Shown here: one piece after another, positions 38,559 to 47,857 of the stretch | Layout of the letters: every line of letters starts with the position of its first letter | How positions within the stretch are numbered: position 1 is the stretch's first letter | DNA from: Mesorhizobium carmichaelinearum | Lineage (GTDB): Bacteria > Pseudomonadota > Alphaproteobacteria > Rhizobiales > Rhizobiaceae | Direction of reading: 5' to 3' | Assembly (NCBI RefSeq): GCF_900199455.1 | Contig: NZ_FZQR01000002.1 | Span: 62,001-126,000 of the forward strand | Length of the DNA stretch: 64,000 nt | Position numbers and translations under genes: made by a program | The notes under the pieces: generated by a model | Database searches by the model: none | What the model saw: only the letters and a program-made list of their open reading frames with translations | What the model was told of the DNA's origin: nothing

Positions 38559-40547
38559 CTAACCTGCTTGCCCGACTGTTCTCGTGCCAGTTTCCTGCCG
38601 CGTGTCGGGTGCTGATGTCTCCGGCCGATGGAGTTCCGCCAACACGGCAAGGGCGGAAGCCTTGTCCTGGTTCTTCATTGCCCCCTGCAGCGCAGCCAGT
38701 GCGGCCTGAACCGCCGGCCACGCCACGACATCGGTCCTGAGACCGAAGATCTTGGCGATGTCGAGCGTGACGATCTCTTCATTGGCGCCCTGCAGCGTCT
38801 CATGCAGCTTCTCGCCGGGCCTGATGCCGGTGAAGCGGATCGGGATATCCGCATAGGGCGTCTTGCCGGCCATGCGGATCATGGTTTCGGCGACTTCCAG
38901 AATCGGCACGGGCTTGCCCATGTCGAGCATGTAGATGGCATAGTCGTCCTTGCCGTTACGCGACTGTGCGTCGGCGGCGGCCATGATGACGAGGTCGACA
39001 GCTTCCGCCACCGTCATGAAATAACGCGTCATGCGTCGATCGGTAATCGTGACTGGGCCGCCGGCTTCGATCTGTGCCTGGAAGATGGTCGCCACCGAAC
39101 CATTGGAGCCAAACACGTTGCCGAACCGCACGGCTATGAACTTGGTGCCGGAACGGCGCCCATCCGCCGCGATTGCATGGCTTTCGTGCAGAGAGCTGAC
39201 GAGCTGCTCGGCGGCTCTCTTGGTGATGCCAAGCACGGAGGTCGGATCCACGGCCTTGTCGCTCGAGATGAGCAGGAACTGCGGGACGCCGCATTTGGCG
39301 GCAACCTCAGCGCAGACAAGCGTGCCGAAAACATTGGTCTGAATGGCCGATTCCCAGTTTTCCTCGAGCAGCGGAACGTGCTTGAGCGCCGCGGCATGGA
39401 AGATGATGTCCGGTTTGAATTCCGTGACGACACGGGTCATCTGGCGCCGATCCGCGACATCGACAATACGGACCTTCAGGCGATCATGGTCCTTCTCGTC
39501 GACATACTGGCTCAACTGGAAGATGCCGAACTCGGAATTGTCGGCGACCAGCACCGCCCCTGCCCCCAGCTCCAGCGACCGCTTGACCAGTGTGCGGCCG
39601 ATAGACCCGGCGCCTCCGGTCACCAGGACGCGCTTGCCGCCGACGAAAGCGCCAATGCGTTCGATATCGGACGGCACCGTCGGACGGCGCAGGATCGTTT
39701 CCATCTCGACTTCGTCGAGAACGATCTTTCCCTCCTGCCCTAGTTGCGAAAGCCTCGAGAACTGCACGACGGCTATGCCGCCATGGCGGGCGACACGCAC
39801 AAGCTCGGAATATTCCTCGATCTCATGCTCGACGCCGCTGCCGAAAATAAGCAGGTCGATGCTCTTGGTGCCGGCGGCGTAGTCCTCCAGCACATCGATC
39901 AGACGCGGCCGGGACGCCACCACGGGAACACCTTGAATCCGTGTGCCCAATGGCGCACCGCGCTCGGTCGCCATGATGCCGGCAATGGAATAGTCGGCCG
40001 GCTCTGCCGTGCGTGTGAAGCGGATGATCAGGTCGGCCTCGCCAAGCCGACCGACGAACAGCGCCCGCCTGGCCTGCGTTTTATTGGCCTTCTGGGTGAG
40101 GATGCCCCAACTCGCGCCGTCGCGAAGAAATCGGTAGAACAGCCGAGGCGCCGATATGATGGTGAAGGAGACGAGGAAGAAGACGATGAATTGACGCTCG
40201 TTGAGGCCAGCCACGGGCTCGAGGAAACGAGACATCAGCGAAACGGTATAAAGCACAACCGTCAGAATCGCGCAGCTCTTCAGAATGTTGAAAAAGTCCG
40301 GGGTCGAGGCAAAGCGCCAGATCGTGGTGTAGAGACCACAATATCTGAACAGCAGGTGGCTTATGAGAACGACCCCAGCCCAGGTGACAAAGCCTTCGTA
40401 GGAGAATGCATCGAACGAAAGGTCTGACCTGGAGAGGACGAGACTAAGCGCCACCGCAACCAGGACCATGGCCATATCCTGGATCATGATGAAGGCGCGC
40501 CGCATCTTCGGCCGACTTCCGGATACGGCTTTTACATAGGAAGTCAT
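38559..40547 (-). CDS. Membrane UDP-GlcNAc 4,6-dehydratase, CapD/WbpM family (WreV-like)
   Basis: A 662-residue protein. N-terminal membrane helices (about 20-130) and a CoA-binding-like Rossmann domain (150-270) precede the dehydratase domain. That domain has the NAD motif VTGGAGSIGRTLVKRSLE, ISSDKAVDPTSVLGITKR, RFGNVFGSNGSV and GIRPGEKLHE. It should convert UDP-GlcNAc to the 4-keto-6-deoxy sugar that the neighbouring reductase turns into UDP-QuiNAc. In the active-site stretch a Leu stands where this family usually has Met (NVMGATK). Full length for the WbpM class. The gene precedes the priming transferase by 80 bases; no strong ribosome site was seen at its ATG. Confidence 0.85.
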   Translation of the reverse strand: MTSYVKAVSGSRPKMRRAFIMIQDMAMVLVAVALSLVLSRSDLSFDAFSYEGFVTWAGVVLISHLLFRYCGLYTTIWRFASTPDFFNILKSCAILTVVLYTVSLMSRFLEPVAGLNERQFIVFFLVSFTIISAPRLFYRFLRDGASWGILTQKANKTQARRALFVGRLGEADLIIRFTRTAEPADYSIAGIMATERGAPLGTRIQGVPVVASRPRLIDVLEDYAAGTKSIDLLIFGSGVEHEIEEYSELVRVARHGGIAVVQFSRLSQLGQEGKIVLDEVEMETILRRPTVPSDIERIGAFVGGKRVLVTGGAGSIGRTLVKRSLELGAGAVLVADNSEFGIFQLSQYVDEKDHDRLKVRIVDVADRRQMTRVVTEFKPDIIFHAAALKHVPLLEENWESAIQTNVFGTLVCAEVAAKCGVPQFLLISSDKAVDPTSVLGITKRAAEQLVSSLHESHAIAADGRRSGTKFIAVRFGNVFGSNGSVATIFQAQIEAGGPVTITDRRMTRYFMTVAEAVDLVIMAAADAQSRNGKDDYAIYMLDMGKPVPILEVAETMIRMAGKTPYADIPIRFTGIRPGEKLHETLQGANEEIVTLDIAKIFGLRTDVVAWPAVQAALAALQGAMKNQDKASALAVLAELHRPETSAPDTRQETGTRTVGQAG

Positions 40548-41032
40548 TGGCCAGTACTATACTCCAGGCAAGGATTCGAACATTACAGCCTCGCGCGATC
40601 GAATGACATCCCTCACAGATCGCTCGTTTCGAAGTTCTAATCCTCAGCCCCCGCTGCAATCATCGCATAGCGTGGAGTTGCAGCCATCGCCAGAGTTTTT
40701 TTGATTTCCGGTTGGGCAGAGCGTCAGGCGGCATGGCTACCGCTCCCCGCTTTAGCGCGCCGCCGGCTTCGGGAGACTGAACCGCCTGTCCTTGCGCGCA
40801 AAGCCGCAGTCAATCAGATGGCATCGATGGCTTCTGATTCGTGGCATGCATAAGACCAGTCAATCGCCTGAAGGGAGCAGGCAATCGGTGCTTGAGCGAT
40901 ACGGAGGCTCTACACCGCGCAGCCCTTGCGTATCTTTATCTCGACCTCGTAGAGCGGACTACCTGCCCTTCTTGCTCCTATGACGTCAGCTCCCATCCAC
41001 ACTGTGACACCTAAATCCGTCAGGGCATAGCG
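40548..41032. other. Intergenic stretch of 485 bases, no gene recognised
   Basis: Open frames here are short, with neither ribosome site nor credible composition. A 7-bp inverted repeat, GCTGCAA (40654-40660) and TTGCAGC (40679-40685), is followed by a T-run (about 40697-40703) and could be a weak plus-strand terminator. The promoter of the dehydratase gene must lie in the left part. Base composition becomes richer in A+T toward the right, where the next gene begins. Confidence 0.4.
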
Positions 41033-44000
41033 TCACGTATCGAACCCGGTTTCCCTACCGAGTTGCATCACCACATTGAAGAAGCGCTTGGACAAGACAT
41101 TCCAGCTATGCTGCCCGACCCAAGCGAGCTGATCTTCCCTGCGTGCCAACAGTATATTGGGATCAGCGGCCCTCTCAGAGATGCAGTTGGCGATCTGTCC
41201 CGGCTCCGTCGACGGCATAAAATCCACCACAGACCGAACATCTTCGAAAATTGAGAGGGGCGAGCAGAGCACTGGAGTGCCTGACGTGAGGCATGTGCGG
41301 ACTGCGGCACTGCTCGATTCAGTTGTATGCTGGTATGCCAAAACGATCAAATCGAGATTCGACAGAAGCTGCTGCAACTCCCCACCGGGGATGAAGTCGG
41401 TCCTAAAGACCACCGAGTCTCCAAGCCTCAATTGCTCTATCAGATCCTTGCACTGCGACGCATACCGTTGGGACCTTTCGTCCAATGCGCTCGTGTACAG
41501 ATGCAAGCGATAGCGCGGTGCACCTTCGTTCAAAATCGACATCGCCCGTATCAGATTTTCAATGCCTTTATGCGGCAACAGAAAACCGAACGTTCCAATT
41601 TCGAAAATTGCACGATCCTGTTCCTTCGGACGAGGCTCATTCGCGGTTACAGCCACTCCATGTGGGAATAAGGTCGCGTTTCCAAGGAGGAAGGGTGACC
41701 GGCTCTTGATCGAGTTCAGATCATTGACCGAGTGAACGTAGATATGAACTCGCAAATCCCTAAAAGCCGCGATGTTTTTCCCGTTCAAATGATCGCAGAA
41801 ATTGCTTGCGTTGTGCAGGAAGATGACGACTCTTTTGTTCCTTGCAGTCGACGCATCAACAATTTCGGCCAGACTATCTATGGTCATAAATGACGGCTGG
41901 TGCTGGATCACCACAACGTCGACCGACTCATCATTCGCCACGAGTTCGGCCAACCCGTCAACTTCACGTGGCCTCCAGGTACGCAGTATCTCGCAGTCGT
42001 CTGGACGCGTAAATTCTGTTGGGGTCGCTTGCGACGCATACACCTTCAGTTCGGACTTATCAAAACTGGAGACAAGATTGCGAACGTATTCAGCAATGCC
42101 ACATCTGGTGTTCCAGCTAGAAACAATGCCAAGCCGAACCTGTGTGGAAGCGGCCAAGCCAGAGGGATTGCTTCGTAGGTCCTCCAAAAAACCTGCCGTG
42201 CGTTTTGCCACATGCGACCAACGAAACCTAGACAGCAAGCGTTCACGAAAGTCATCGACCATCGACATGCGCTCGTCAGCGTTGGTCTCGAACGCCTGTC
42301 GAAGCAAACGACGGAGGTGATCCACGCTGGGCTCCGCCCAATAGGAATCCGTCAACCCAAAATGGGTGCCAGCATACTGAAACGTATAGTCAATTAGCCA
42401 AGGGTAATCTTCTCCCAACATGTCCATATGACCGCCATGCCCGGTCGTTATGACTGGAACACCTGCGAACAACGCCTCCGCGACCGTAAGCCCGAATCCC
42501 TCGCCGCGGCTGGGCGCTACAACAGCCTGGGCGTTCGCATAAAGATCCGAAATCCGACCGTCATCCGCCCAGTCTTCATTGATCAGGACGATGGTTGGAC
42601 AATCGCCATTCACCCGGTAGGCGGACACCAACGCCTCGGCATCATTGTGGGGATTCGGGAACGTCTTGATCACCAGTTCCACTGCTTCGTTGTTGGAAAA
42701 TTCCTTGGCATAAGCCTCCAAAAGCACGTCGAGCCCCTTCCTAGGGAAACAACTCGAAATGTGAAGGAAGGTAAATTTTGTCGAGCTTCGTTGCCTGGGG
42801 GTTGAAACTCGCTCAGTCCCGAGATGATCAACGCCAAGGCCGGTCACCAGTACGGGAATTCGCAAGCCATGATCTAAAAGAATCTTTTTGACGTAAGCAG
42901 ACATAACCGTGATGCCGCTGAGGGAATCATTAAAGAGATCAATGGCCCGGAGATCGAAACTCGACTCTTCCCAGCCAAACGAATGATATACATTGATATC
43001 CCCCGCCATTCCCGCAGCGGTTATCGGATAGGTGTACCGCAGCACGGTCGATGGTGCGAAGCCCGGCGGCTGCGAAGCGCGATAGAGGGACCACGTCGTC
43101 GCATCTACCTGACTTTCGCGTATGGAAAAATTGTCCCCCTCAGTAGGTGACGGGCCAAGGGCCACCTGCCCACCGAGACGCTTCAGATTCAGGGCAATTG
43201 CCCTGTTGACGATCGCGAGACTGTAGGAGCCGACAAAGGGACCCTGGACAATCACCGGCCCCGGAAATGGGTCATCCAAGGCCTGCAAGTCCAACTGAAC
43301 ACCCTTCAGCTTAGCGGCCTCAATCAGCCCCACAATTTCCGGTAAAGCTTCTTGAAACGCAGGTATGTGATTGTACGTCATGAATAGCCGACGCAAAGTA
43401 ATCCAGCCTAAGTTACTTGAGTTGTTCTTCAATACTTCTCTAATATAGTGGACGACGCCCTGAACACTCTTGGTGCGGTATCGATCAACTAAGTCCGATG
43501 GAACCCCCAACATTTCGAACTTCTGGTACATTTCAGGAAAACGCTCCAGAACCCAGAGGTCTGCGTATTTCATCCACGACACGTTCATGTTTACGACCAC
43601 AGCCGGCGAGCCGACCCAATAGGCCGGCCGCTCAAGGAGATGGTTTAGAACGTAGTTTGTGGAAGGCACACATGTGGGTAGAGACGTAAAGGGATCTCCC
43701 TTGGTGTTCTGAGTATATGCTGCAACGGCATGATCCTTGCGGAAAACGCAGCAATAGATAGCGGTAAAGAAATTGTCCGTGTTGGCGGCGATCTGCCACA
43801 AATGTCGCACGAAAACGCTGTCGGTCGGCTCAGCTATCGGCACTTGAGCGCGAATAATCCCCTCGACACCACCCGCTTGTTTGATGTCCATATTCGTGTA
43901 CGAGTAGTTCGTATAGATGATCTCTGTCTCAGGGTGGCGCTCAATAGCGCCCAGGATCGCCCTGATCCCGTCTTCCATAACAATGTCGTCGTCCCCGACA

Positions 44001-45634
44001 ATCCAGACGTACTTGCCGCGGGCATGGCCGGCGGTAACACCAAGATTTCCCAGCATTCCCACGTTCAACGGATTTTTAACATAATTAAAACTGTAGCGGC
44101 CCAACAAGTCGGACACGACCTTAGACGTATCATCTTCAGATGCATTGTCGCAGACGAGAACCTCCACTTTGTCGCCAAACTGACCTGCGAGAGTAAGCAG
44201 CGCCTCTAGAGAGTGCTTTAACCAAACAGCTCTATTGTAGGTCGTGATACAGATTGAGAGCAGTGGATACCCGTCAGCGCCGTATGGCTCTATTCTCACC
44301 TCCTGTTGATCGACAGCGGTGGCTGACCTGGCTAGATTGTTCCTATACCTCGCTTGGATTCCTCTGCCGGCATCTGGTCGAGAACGGCCCTGCTCGTTTG
44401 ACGACGCGCGAAAGTCAGGGCGCGCCTGGCCAAACGCCAACATCTTTCGCTTTATTGGCGGCGCCACCGAAGCCAAGGCCAAGATGGCCGGCTTGGTAGT
44501 CGGATGACGTCGGACGAACATCAGCGCTGACTCAACTCGCGGTCGCAGCGCCTCTCTAGAGGCTAGGGTTAAATGCGAAACAGCACGTTTGTACGCAGCC
44601 GCCATTCTGGCCAGACTGGACATGCGAAGATACGCAACCTCTGCCCTAAGCGTGCCTATCTCTGTCTGGTATAGATTGATGCGTTCGCGATTTTCAGTCC
44701 TTATAGTTGCAATCGCAGACTTCAATCCAGCTTCAAATGACTTAGCGGTTGCAGATAGCGCTGCCGTCAGATCAGCTTCTCTCTGCGTCGCCAACTGAGC
44801 AAAGGTGCTACGTTCCACCTCGGATGAACGAAGCTTCTCAGCGGTGCCTTGCAGTTCTTTCTGAAGGTTCCCTGCTCTCTCGTGAGCCTCTTTGATTCTT
44901 GCACTAAGATCGACAACAAAAGGAGAGCGATCCGTCAATGAAAATTCGTCAAAGAAATTCGGTCCAGGGCCGAACGATTTAATTAGATCGTTATGATCTT
45001 CGTGAACATAGAATCGATTAAGGCCATCAAAATAGGAAAATATATATCCTCTTTTTATCGCCTCTTGCTCCCAGCTTTCATAGTTGACCTCGGGAGAGTT
45101 TGGGAAGGTGCTCTCTATGATCAAAACCCAAGGACGAATTGCCGACGATCCCCAGCTTTCCAGGGCATCTCGTTCCATTCCCTCGACATCCAATTTGAGC
45201 CAGTGAATGTCGCGCCCCTGAGCGTCCTCGAGAACAGAAGCCAATGTCCTGGTCGGCACGGTTATCTTGTTGGGCTTCCAGCCTGCCTGTCTGTGGATTT
45301 CAGCGTAGCTCGCCACCCCTGTGCTCATTCCCGTGTCTTCTATTTCGAAGAGATCGACTTGGTCAGGTATGCAACTTACGGCAGCTTCGACAACCAGTTC
45401 ATCTGGCCTTGCCTCGCGCAGCCTCTGAACGAAGCCGTGAATCGGCTCCACATGAATTCCCCGCCAGCCACGTTCATAGAACGCGAGACTCACAGAATCT
45501 TTGATCGGGTCGTGCGCTCCCACGTCCACATAGTATCCGTTTCGGATATGCTTCAACGCGCGCCAAAGGATAACATCTTCGAAGTTCTGAGCGTATGATA
45601 GAAAGCTCAAATTGGTCCCTTTCGGCGAATACAC
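41033..45634 (-). CDS. Giant FkbM methyltransferase / coiled-coil / three-glycosyltransferase protein
   Basis: A 1533-residue protein. Residues 1-240: FkbM-type SAM methyltransferase (SYAQNFEDVILWRAL, YVDVGAHDP, WLKLDVEGMERDAL). About 240-345: coiled coil. About 457-700: GT2 domain (SICITTYNRAVWLKHSLEAL, acidic metal motif VGDDDIV). About 790-1150: GT4 domain (FPRKGLDVLLEAYAKE, PSRGEGFGLTVAEALFAG). About 1165-1520: a second GT4 domain (CGIAEYVRNL, LLPHKGIENLIRAM). It could therefore build and methylate an O-chain repeat by itself at the membrane face. Start is a GTG; a TTG at codon 9 is an alternative. Base composition is more A+T-rich than the flanks, suggesting acquisition from elsewhere. 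Which sugars it adds cannot be read from the sequence. Confidence 0.85.
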   Translation of the reverse strand: MYSPKGTNLSFLSYAQNFEDVILWRALKHIRNGYYVDVGAHDPIKDSVSLAFYERGWRGIHVEPIHGFVQRLREARPDELVVEAAVSCIPDQVDLFEIEDTGMSTGVASYAEIHRQAGWKPNKITVPTRTLASVLEDAQGRDIHWLKLDVEGMERDALESWGSSAIRPWVLIIESTFPNSPEVNYESWEQEAIKRGYIFSYFDGLNRFYVHEDHNDLIKSFGPGPNFFDEFSLTDRSPFVVDLSARIKEAHERAGNLQKELQGTAEKLRSSEVERSTFAQLATQREADLTAALSATAKSFEAGLKSAIATIRTENRERINLYQTEIGTLRAEVAYLRMSSLARMAAAYKRAVSHLTLASREALRPRVESALMFVRRHPTTKPAILALASVAPPIKRKMLAFGQARPDFRASSNEQGRSRPDAGRGIQARYRNNLARSATAVDQQEVRIEPYGADGYPLLSICITTYNRAVWLKHSLEALLTLAGQFGDKVEVLVCDNASEDDTSKVVSDLLGRYSFNYVKNPLNVGMLGNLGVTAGHARGKYVWIVGDDDIVMEDGIRAILGAIERHPETEIIYTNYSYTNMDIKQAGGVEGIIRAQVPIAEPTDSVFVRHLWQIAANTDNFFTAIYCCVFRKDHAVAAYTQNTKGDPFTSLPTCVPSTNYVLNHLLERPAYWVGSPAVVVNMNVSWMKYADLWVLERFPEMYQKFEMLGVPSDLVDRYRTKSVQGVVHYIREVLKNNSSNLGWITLRRLFMTYNHIPAFQEALPEIVGLIEAAKLKGVQLDLQALDDPFPGPVIVQGPFVGSYSLAIVNRAIALNLKRLGGQVALGPSPTEGDNFSIRESQVDATTWSLYRASQPPGFAPSTVLRYTYPITAAGMAGDINVYHSFGWEESSFDLRAIDLFNDSLSGITVMSAYVKKILLDHGLRIPVLVTGLGVDHLGTERVSTPRQRSSTKFTFLHISSCFPRKGLDVLLEAYAKEFSNNEAVELVIKTFPNPHNDAEALVSAYRVNGDCPTIVLINEDWADDGRISDLYANAQAVVAPSRGEGFGLTVAEALFAGVPVITTGHGGHMDMLGEDYPWLIDYTFQYAGTHFGLTDSYWAEPSVDHLRRLLRQAFETNADERMSMVDDFRERLLSRFRWSHVAKRTAGFLEDLRSNPSGLAASTQVRLGIVSSWNTRCGIAEYVRNLVSSFDKSELKVYASQATPTEFTRPDDCEILRTWRPREVDGLAELVANDESVDVVVIQHQPSFMTIDSLAEIVDASTARNKRVVIFLHNASNFCDHLNGKNIAAFRDLRVHIYVHSVNDLNSIKSRSPFLLGNATLFPHGVAVTANEPRPKEQDRAIFEIGTFGFLLPHKGIENLIRAMSILNEGAPRYRLHLYTSALDERSQRYASQCKDLIEQLRLGDSVVFRTDFIPGGELQQLLSNLDLIVLAYQHTTESSSAAVRTCLTSGTPVLCSPLSIFEDVRSVVDFMPSTEPGQIANCISERAADPNILLARREDQLAWVGQHSWNVLSKRFFNVVMQLGRETGFDT

Positions 45635-45933
45635 GATTCTATAGACTGTCCGCGTGTCAGAGCTTCACCGAAAGCGGTAATTTGAAATGAACAAGACAGT
45701 CGTGTGGTTGGGCGGCTCAGCCGCATTTGGCCTCTGTGTTTTGCCGCGCCCGCGTGAAACCTAGCCGCAGAATTGACTGTTCCGCAAGTGATAAGTACGG
45801 CTGGCGTCACTGTTTCCACCCTCCGTGACGGGCGTAGAATGAACTGGCCACCTCAACCTGTCTAAGGGCATCTTGTAGGGCAGCCCTTGTGGGTCGGCTC
45901 CAGCATTTGTCACCCAATCGTTGAGCGGCCATG
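45635..45933. other. Intergenic stretch, no gene recognised
   Basis: About 300 bases between wzt copy 1 and the giant glycosyltransferase gene. No credible reading frame, repeat or promoter motif was recognised. The homology shared by the two wzt copies stops at the wzt stop codon, so this spacer is unrelated to the one left of copy 2. Confidence 0.4.
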
Positions 45934-46686
45934 TCAGCCGAAATAGGCTGGCAGAACCTCATTGGTGGGACCATCCATGCGCACACGGCCATGTTCCATC
46001 CATAGAATGCGGTTGCAATTCTTTCGAAGCAGCTCGCGTGAGTGGCTGGCAAGGACAAGTATCTTGGTCGTCTCCACGATCTCGCGCAGCCGCCTGTCGG
46101 CCTTGTGCTTGAAGTCCTCGTCGCCGGTCGAAAGCCATTCGTCCATGACCAGGATTTCCGGCCGGATCGCCGTCGAGGTCGAGAACGCCAGGCGTAGCTG
46201 CATGCCTGACGAATAGGTCCGGAACGGCATGTCCAGAAAATCGCCCAGTCCGGTGAACTCGGCGATGTCATCGAATTGCTCGCGCAATTCGTTCGGCCGC
46301 ATGCCCATCATCGCCGCCCGCAGCCTGATGTTCTCGCGGCCCGTCGCTTCCGGGTCGATGCCCAGCGAGATGTTGATAAGCGATACGCATTCACCGTGGA
46401 TTGTGGCCGAGCCGCTCGTTGGCTTGTAGATGCCCGACAGCACGCGCAGCAGTGTCGTCTTGCCAGAACCGTTGTGGCCGATGAGCCCGATCCGGTCCCC
46501 CTCGTTCACGGCAAAGCTCACATCCTCCAGTCCGCGCACGATGACATGGCCATCGACCCGGCGGTCGATCGCGCCGCCCGTGGCGACGCTCAACACCCTG
46601 TTCTTGAGTGAGCGGCTTGCCGCGTTGAAGACCGGGAATTCGACCGAGACACCGGCCAATATGATGGAAGCCATAGCAGGGATCAT
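45934..46686 (-). CDS. wzt: Polysaccharide ABC exporter ATPase, Wzt/KpsT type (copy 1)
   Basis: A 250-residue ATPase: Walker A GHNGSGKTTLLRVL, signature TYSSGMQLRLAFS, Walker B ILVMDEWLSTGD, switch His in LASHSREL. It pairs with Wzm to flip lipid-linked polysaccharide across the inner membrane. It has no C-terminal carbohydrate-binding domain of the kind found in Wzt proteins of E. coli O8/O9a, so export need not require recognition of a terminal cap. The start overlaps the wzm stop (ATGA). It differs from copy 2 at seven residues, clustered around the P-loop and at the C-terminus. Confidence 0.93.
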   Translation of the reverse strand: MIPAMASIILAGVSVEFPVFNAASRSLKNRVLSVATGGAIDRRVDGHVIVRGLEDVSFAVNEGDRIGLIGHNGSGKTTLLRVLSGIYKPTSGSATIHGECVSLINISLGIDPEATGRENIRLRAAMMGMRPNELREQFDDIAEFTGLGDFLDMPFRTYSSGMQLRLAFSTSTAIRPEILVMDEWLSTGDEDFKHKADRRLREIVETTKILVLASHSRELLRKNCNRILWMEHGRVRMDGPTNEVLPAYFG

Positions 46687-47560
46687 AGCCAATAGGGGAT
46701 GCGGTGACGATAACGGCCGAACAGCAACAGGGCGACCGTCCAGCCAACGATCGCAAACACGATGCACGCCATCCAGCTCGTCGCGGATGGAAGTTCGCCC
46801 AGAAGCGGATCCCTCACAACGCTGATGAGATGGTAGAAAGGATTGAGGTCCAGCAACAGCCGCGAAATGCCCTCGGGAAGCGTTCGCGGCATCCACATGA
46901 TCGGGGTCAGGTACAAGATGACCTGCAGGAGATTCTGCATCACCTGCGTCATGTCGCGGTAGCGTGCGCACAGCACACCCAAAATGAGCATGATCCAGAG
47001 CAGGTTGAGCGACAAAATGACAAAGCCGGGCAGCGCAAGCAAAACGTCCCATGTCGGCATGCGCCCGACGGCCAGCAGGACGAGCGGGTATATGAGAATG
47101 TTGTGGCCCAGAATGATGGCGTTGCGGTAGAGCGTCCGCAGCACGTGCGTAAACAAGGGCATACGCACCTGAAGGATGATGCCCTCGGCCCCGATAAAGG
47201 CCATGCATCCCTCGTTGATCGACGACGAAATGTACCCCCAGAAGATCAAGCTGACGCAAATGTAGGGGAGAAACTCCTGCATCGGCGTGCGAAAGAGGGT
47301 GCCAAAGACGAAGCCGAGCGCGCCGATCAGCACGCCCATGTTGATGGTCAGCCAAAACGCTCCGACCCGCGAGCGCCGGTAGCGCTGGGCCACGTCCTGC
47401 CAACTGAACGTCGTCGCCAGGTGGTGTTTCTTCAGCGCGGCGCTTATGTCGGCGAAGGCTTCTGCGAGGACGCCCGTTTTAGTCGGCAGCATATGTCTCG
47501 ATCATGTGTTCTGCCCAAGCCCGGCTGTGCGATACATTATTGCCCCGGCGACATCAAGTT
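45937..47560. repeat. Direct repeat, wzm-wzt copy 1
   Basis: Left copy of a 1.6-kb direct repeat whose partner is 58796-60438, on the same strand. From 46513 to 47474 (962 bases) the two read as identical. Differences cluster in 45937-46075 and 46393-46512. Upstream of wzm the similarity continues through about 70 bases, with small indels, into the last codons of a neighbouring gene (NLMSPGQ-stop on the minus strand) and ends at 47560. Confidence 0.95.
46683..47492 (-). CDS. wzm: Polysaccharide ABC exporter permease Wzm (copy 1)
   Basis: A 269-residue ABC-2 type permease with six predicted membrane helices after a cytoplasmic N-terminus containing HHLATTFSWQDVAQRYRRS, the usual Wzm/KpsM motif. 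Conserved LTPIMWMPRTLPEG precedes the last helices. It forms the transmembrane channel for O-chain export. Its protein is identical to that of copy 2 at 59542-60351, and the DNA differs at only two silent positions near the start codon. Confidence 0.95.
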   Translation of the reverse strand: MLPTKTGVLAEAFADISAALKKHHLATTFSWQDVAQRYRRSRVGAFWLTINMGVLIGALGFVFGTLFRTPMQEFLPYICVSLIFWGYISSSINEGCMAFIGAEGIILQVRMPLFTHVLRTLYRNAIILGHNILIYPLVLLAVGRMPTWDVLLALPGFVILSLNLLWIMLILGVLCARYRDMTQVMQNLLQVILYLTPIMWMPRTLPEGISRLLLDLNPFYHLISVVRDPLLGELPSATSWMACIVFAIVGWTVALLLFGRYRHRIPYWL

Positions 47561-47857
47561 GATGAACCGCCTTTATCAAACTCATCGAGCAAAGCACGAG
47601 CCACAACAAAATCTCACGGCGCAGGCCTTCCAATGAGATCCGTTGGGACTACGAACGGCCGCCGCATCGTCTCATCATGTCTGCGCTATTCCCTGCTCAC
47701 GAGCTCGCGCTCGTCGCAGGCGATGTTGCAATGGAGTTCGACTCTGCTATGCGGAAGGAGCGCCGGGCTCATGAAAAGTCGGGATCAAGGCCCAAACCTG
47801 ATATCGCGGCGAAATGCTTGCCGCCACCGCATACAGTTCAGTGTACCCAGATCGTAG
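47493..47857. other. Divergent intergenic region with a gene-end remnant
   Basis: 365 bases between wzm copy 1 and the plus-strand glycosyltransferase. The part 47493-47560 matches the region before wzm copy 2 and encodes only the last codons (RRFINLMSPGQ, minus strand) of a gene that is intact beside copy 2. A stop codon lies just upstream, so nothing longer survives. The remaining 300 bases show no gene or motif; they should contain promoters for both directions. Confidence 0.6.

Noticed and set aside
46704..47636. Plus-strand frame opposite wzm, conserved in both repeat copies (also 59563-60447)
   Set aside because: Conservation between the copies is explained by the identical DNA, not by selection on this frame. 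Its product is a His/Gln/Asp-rich antisense translation.
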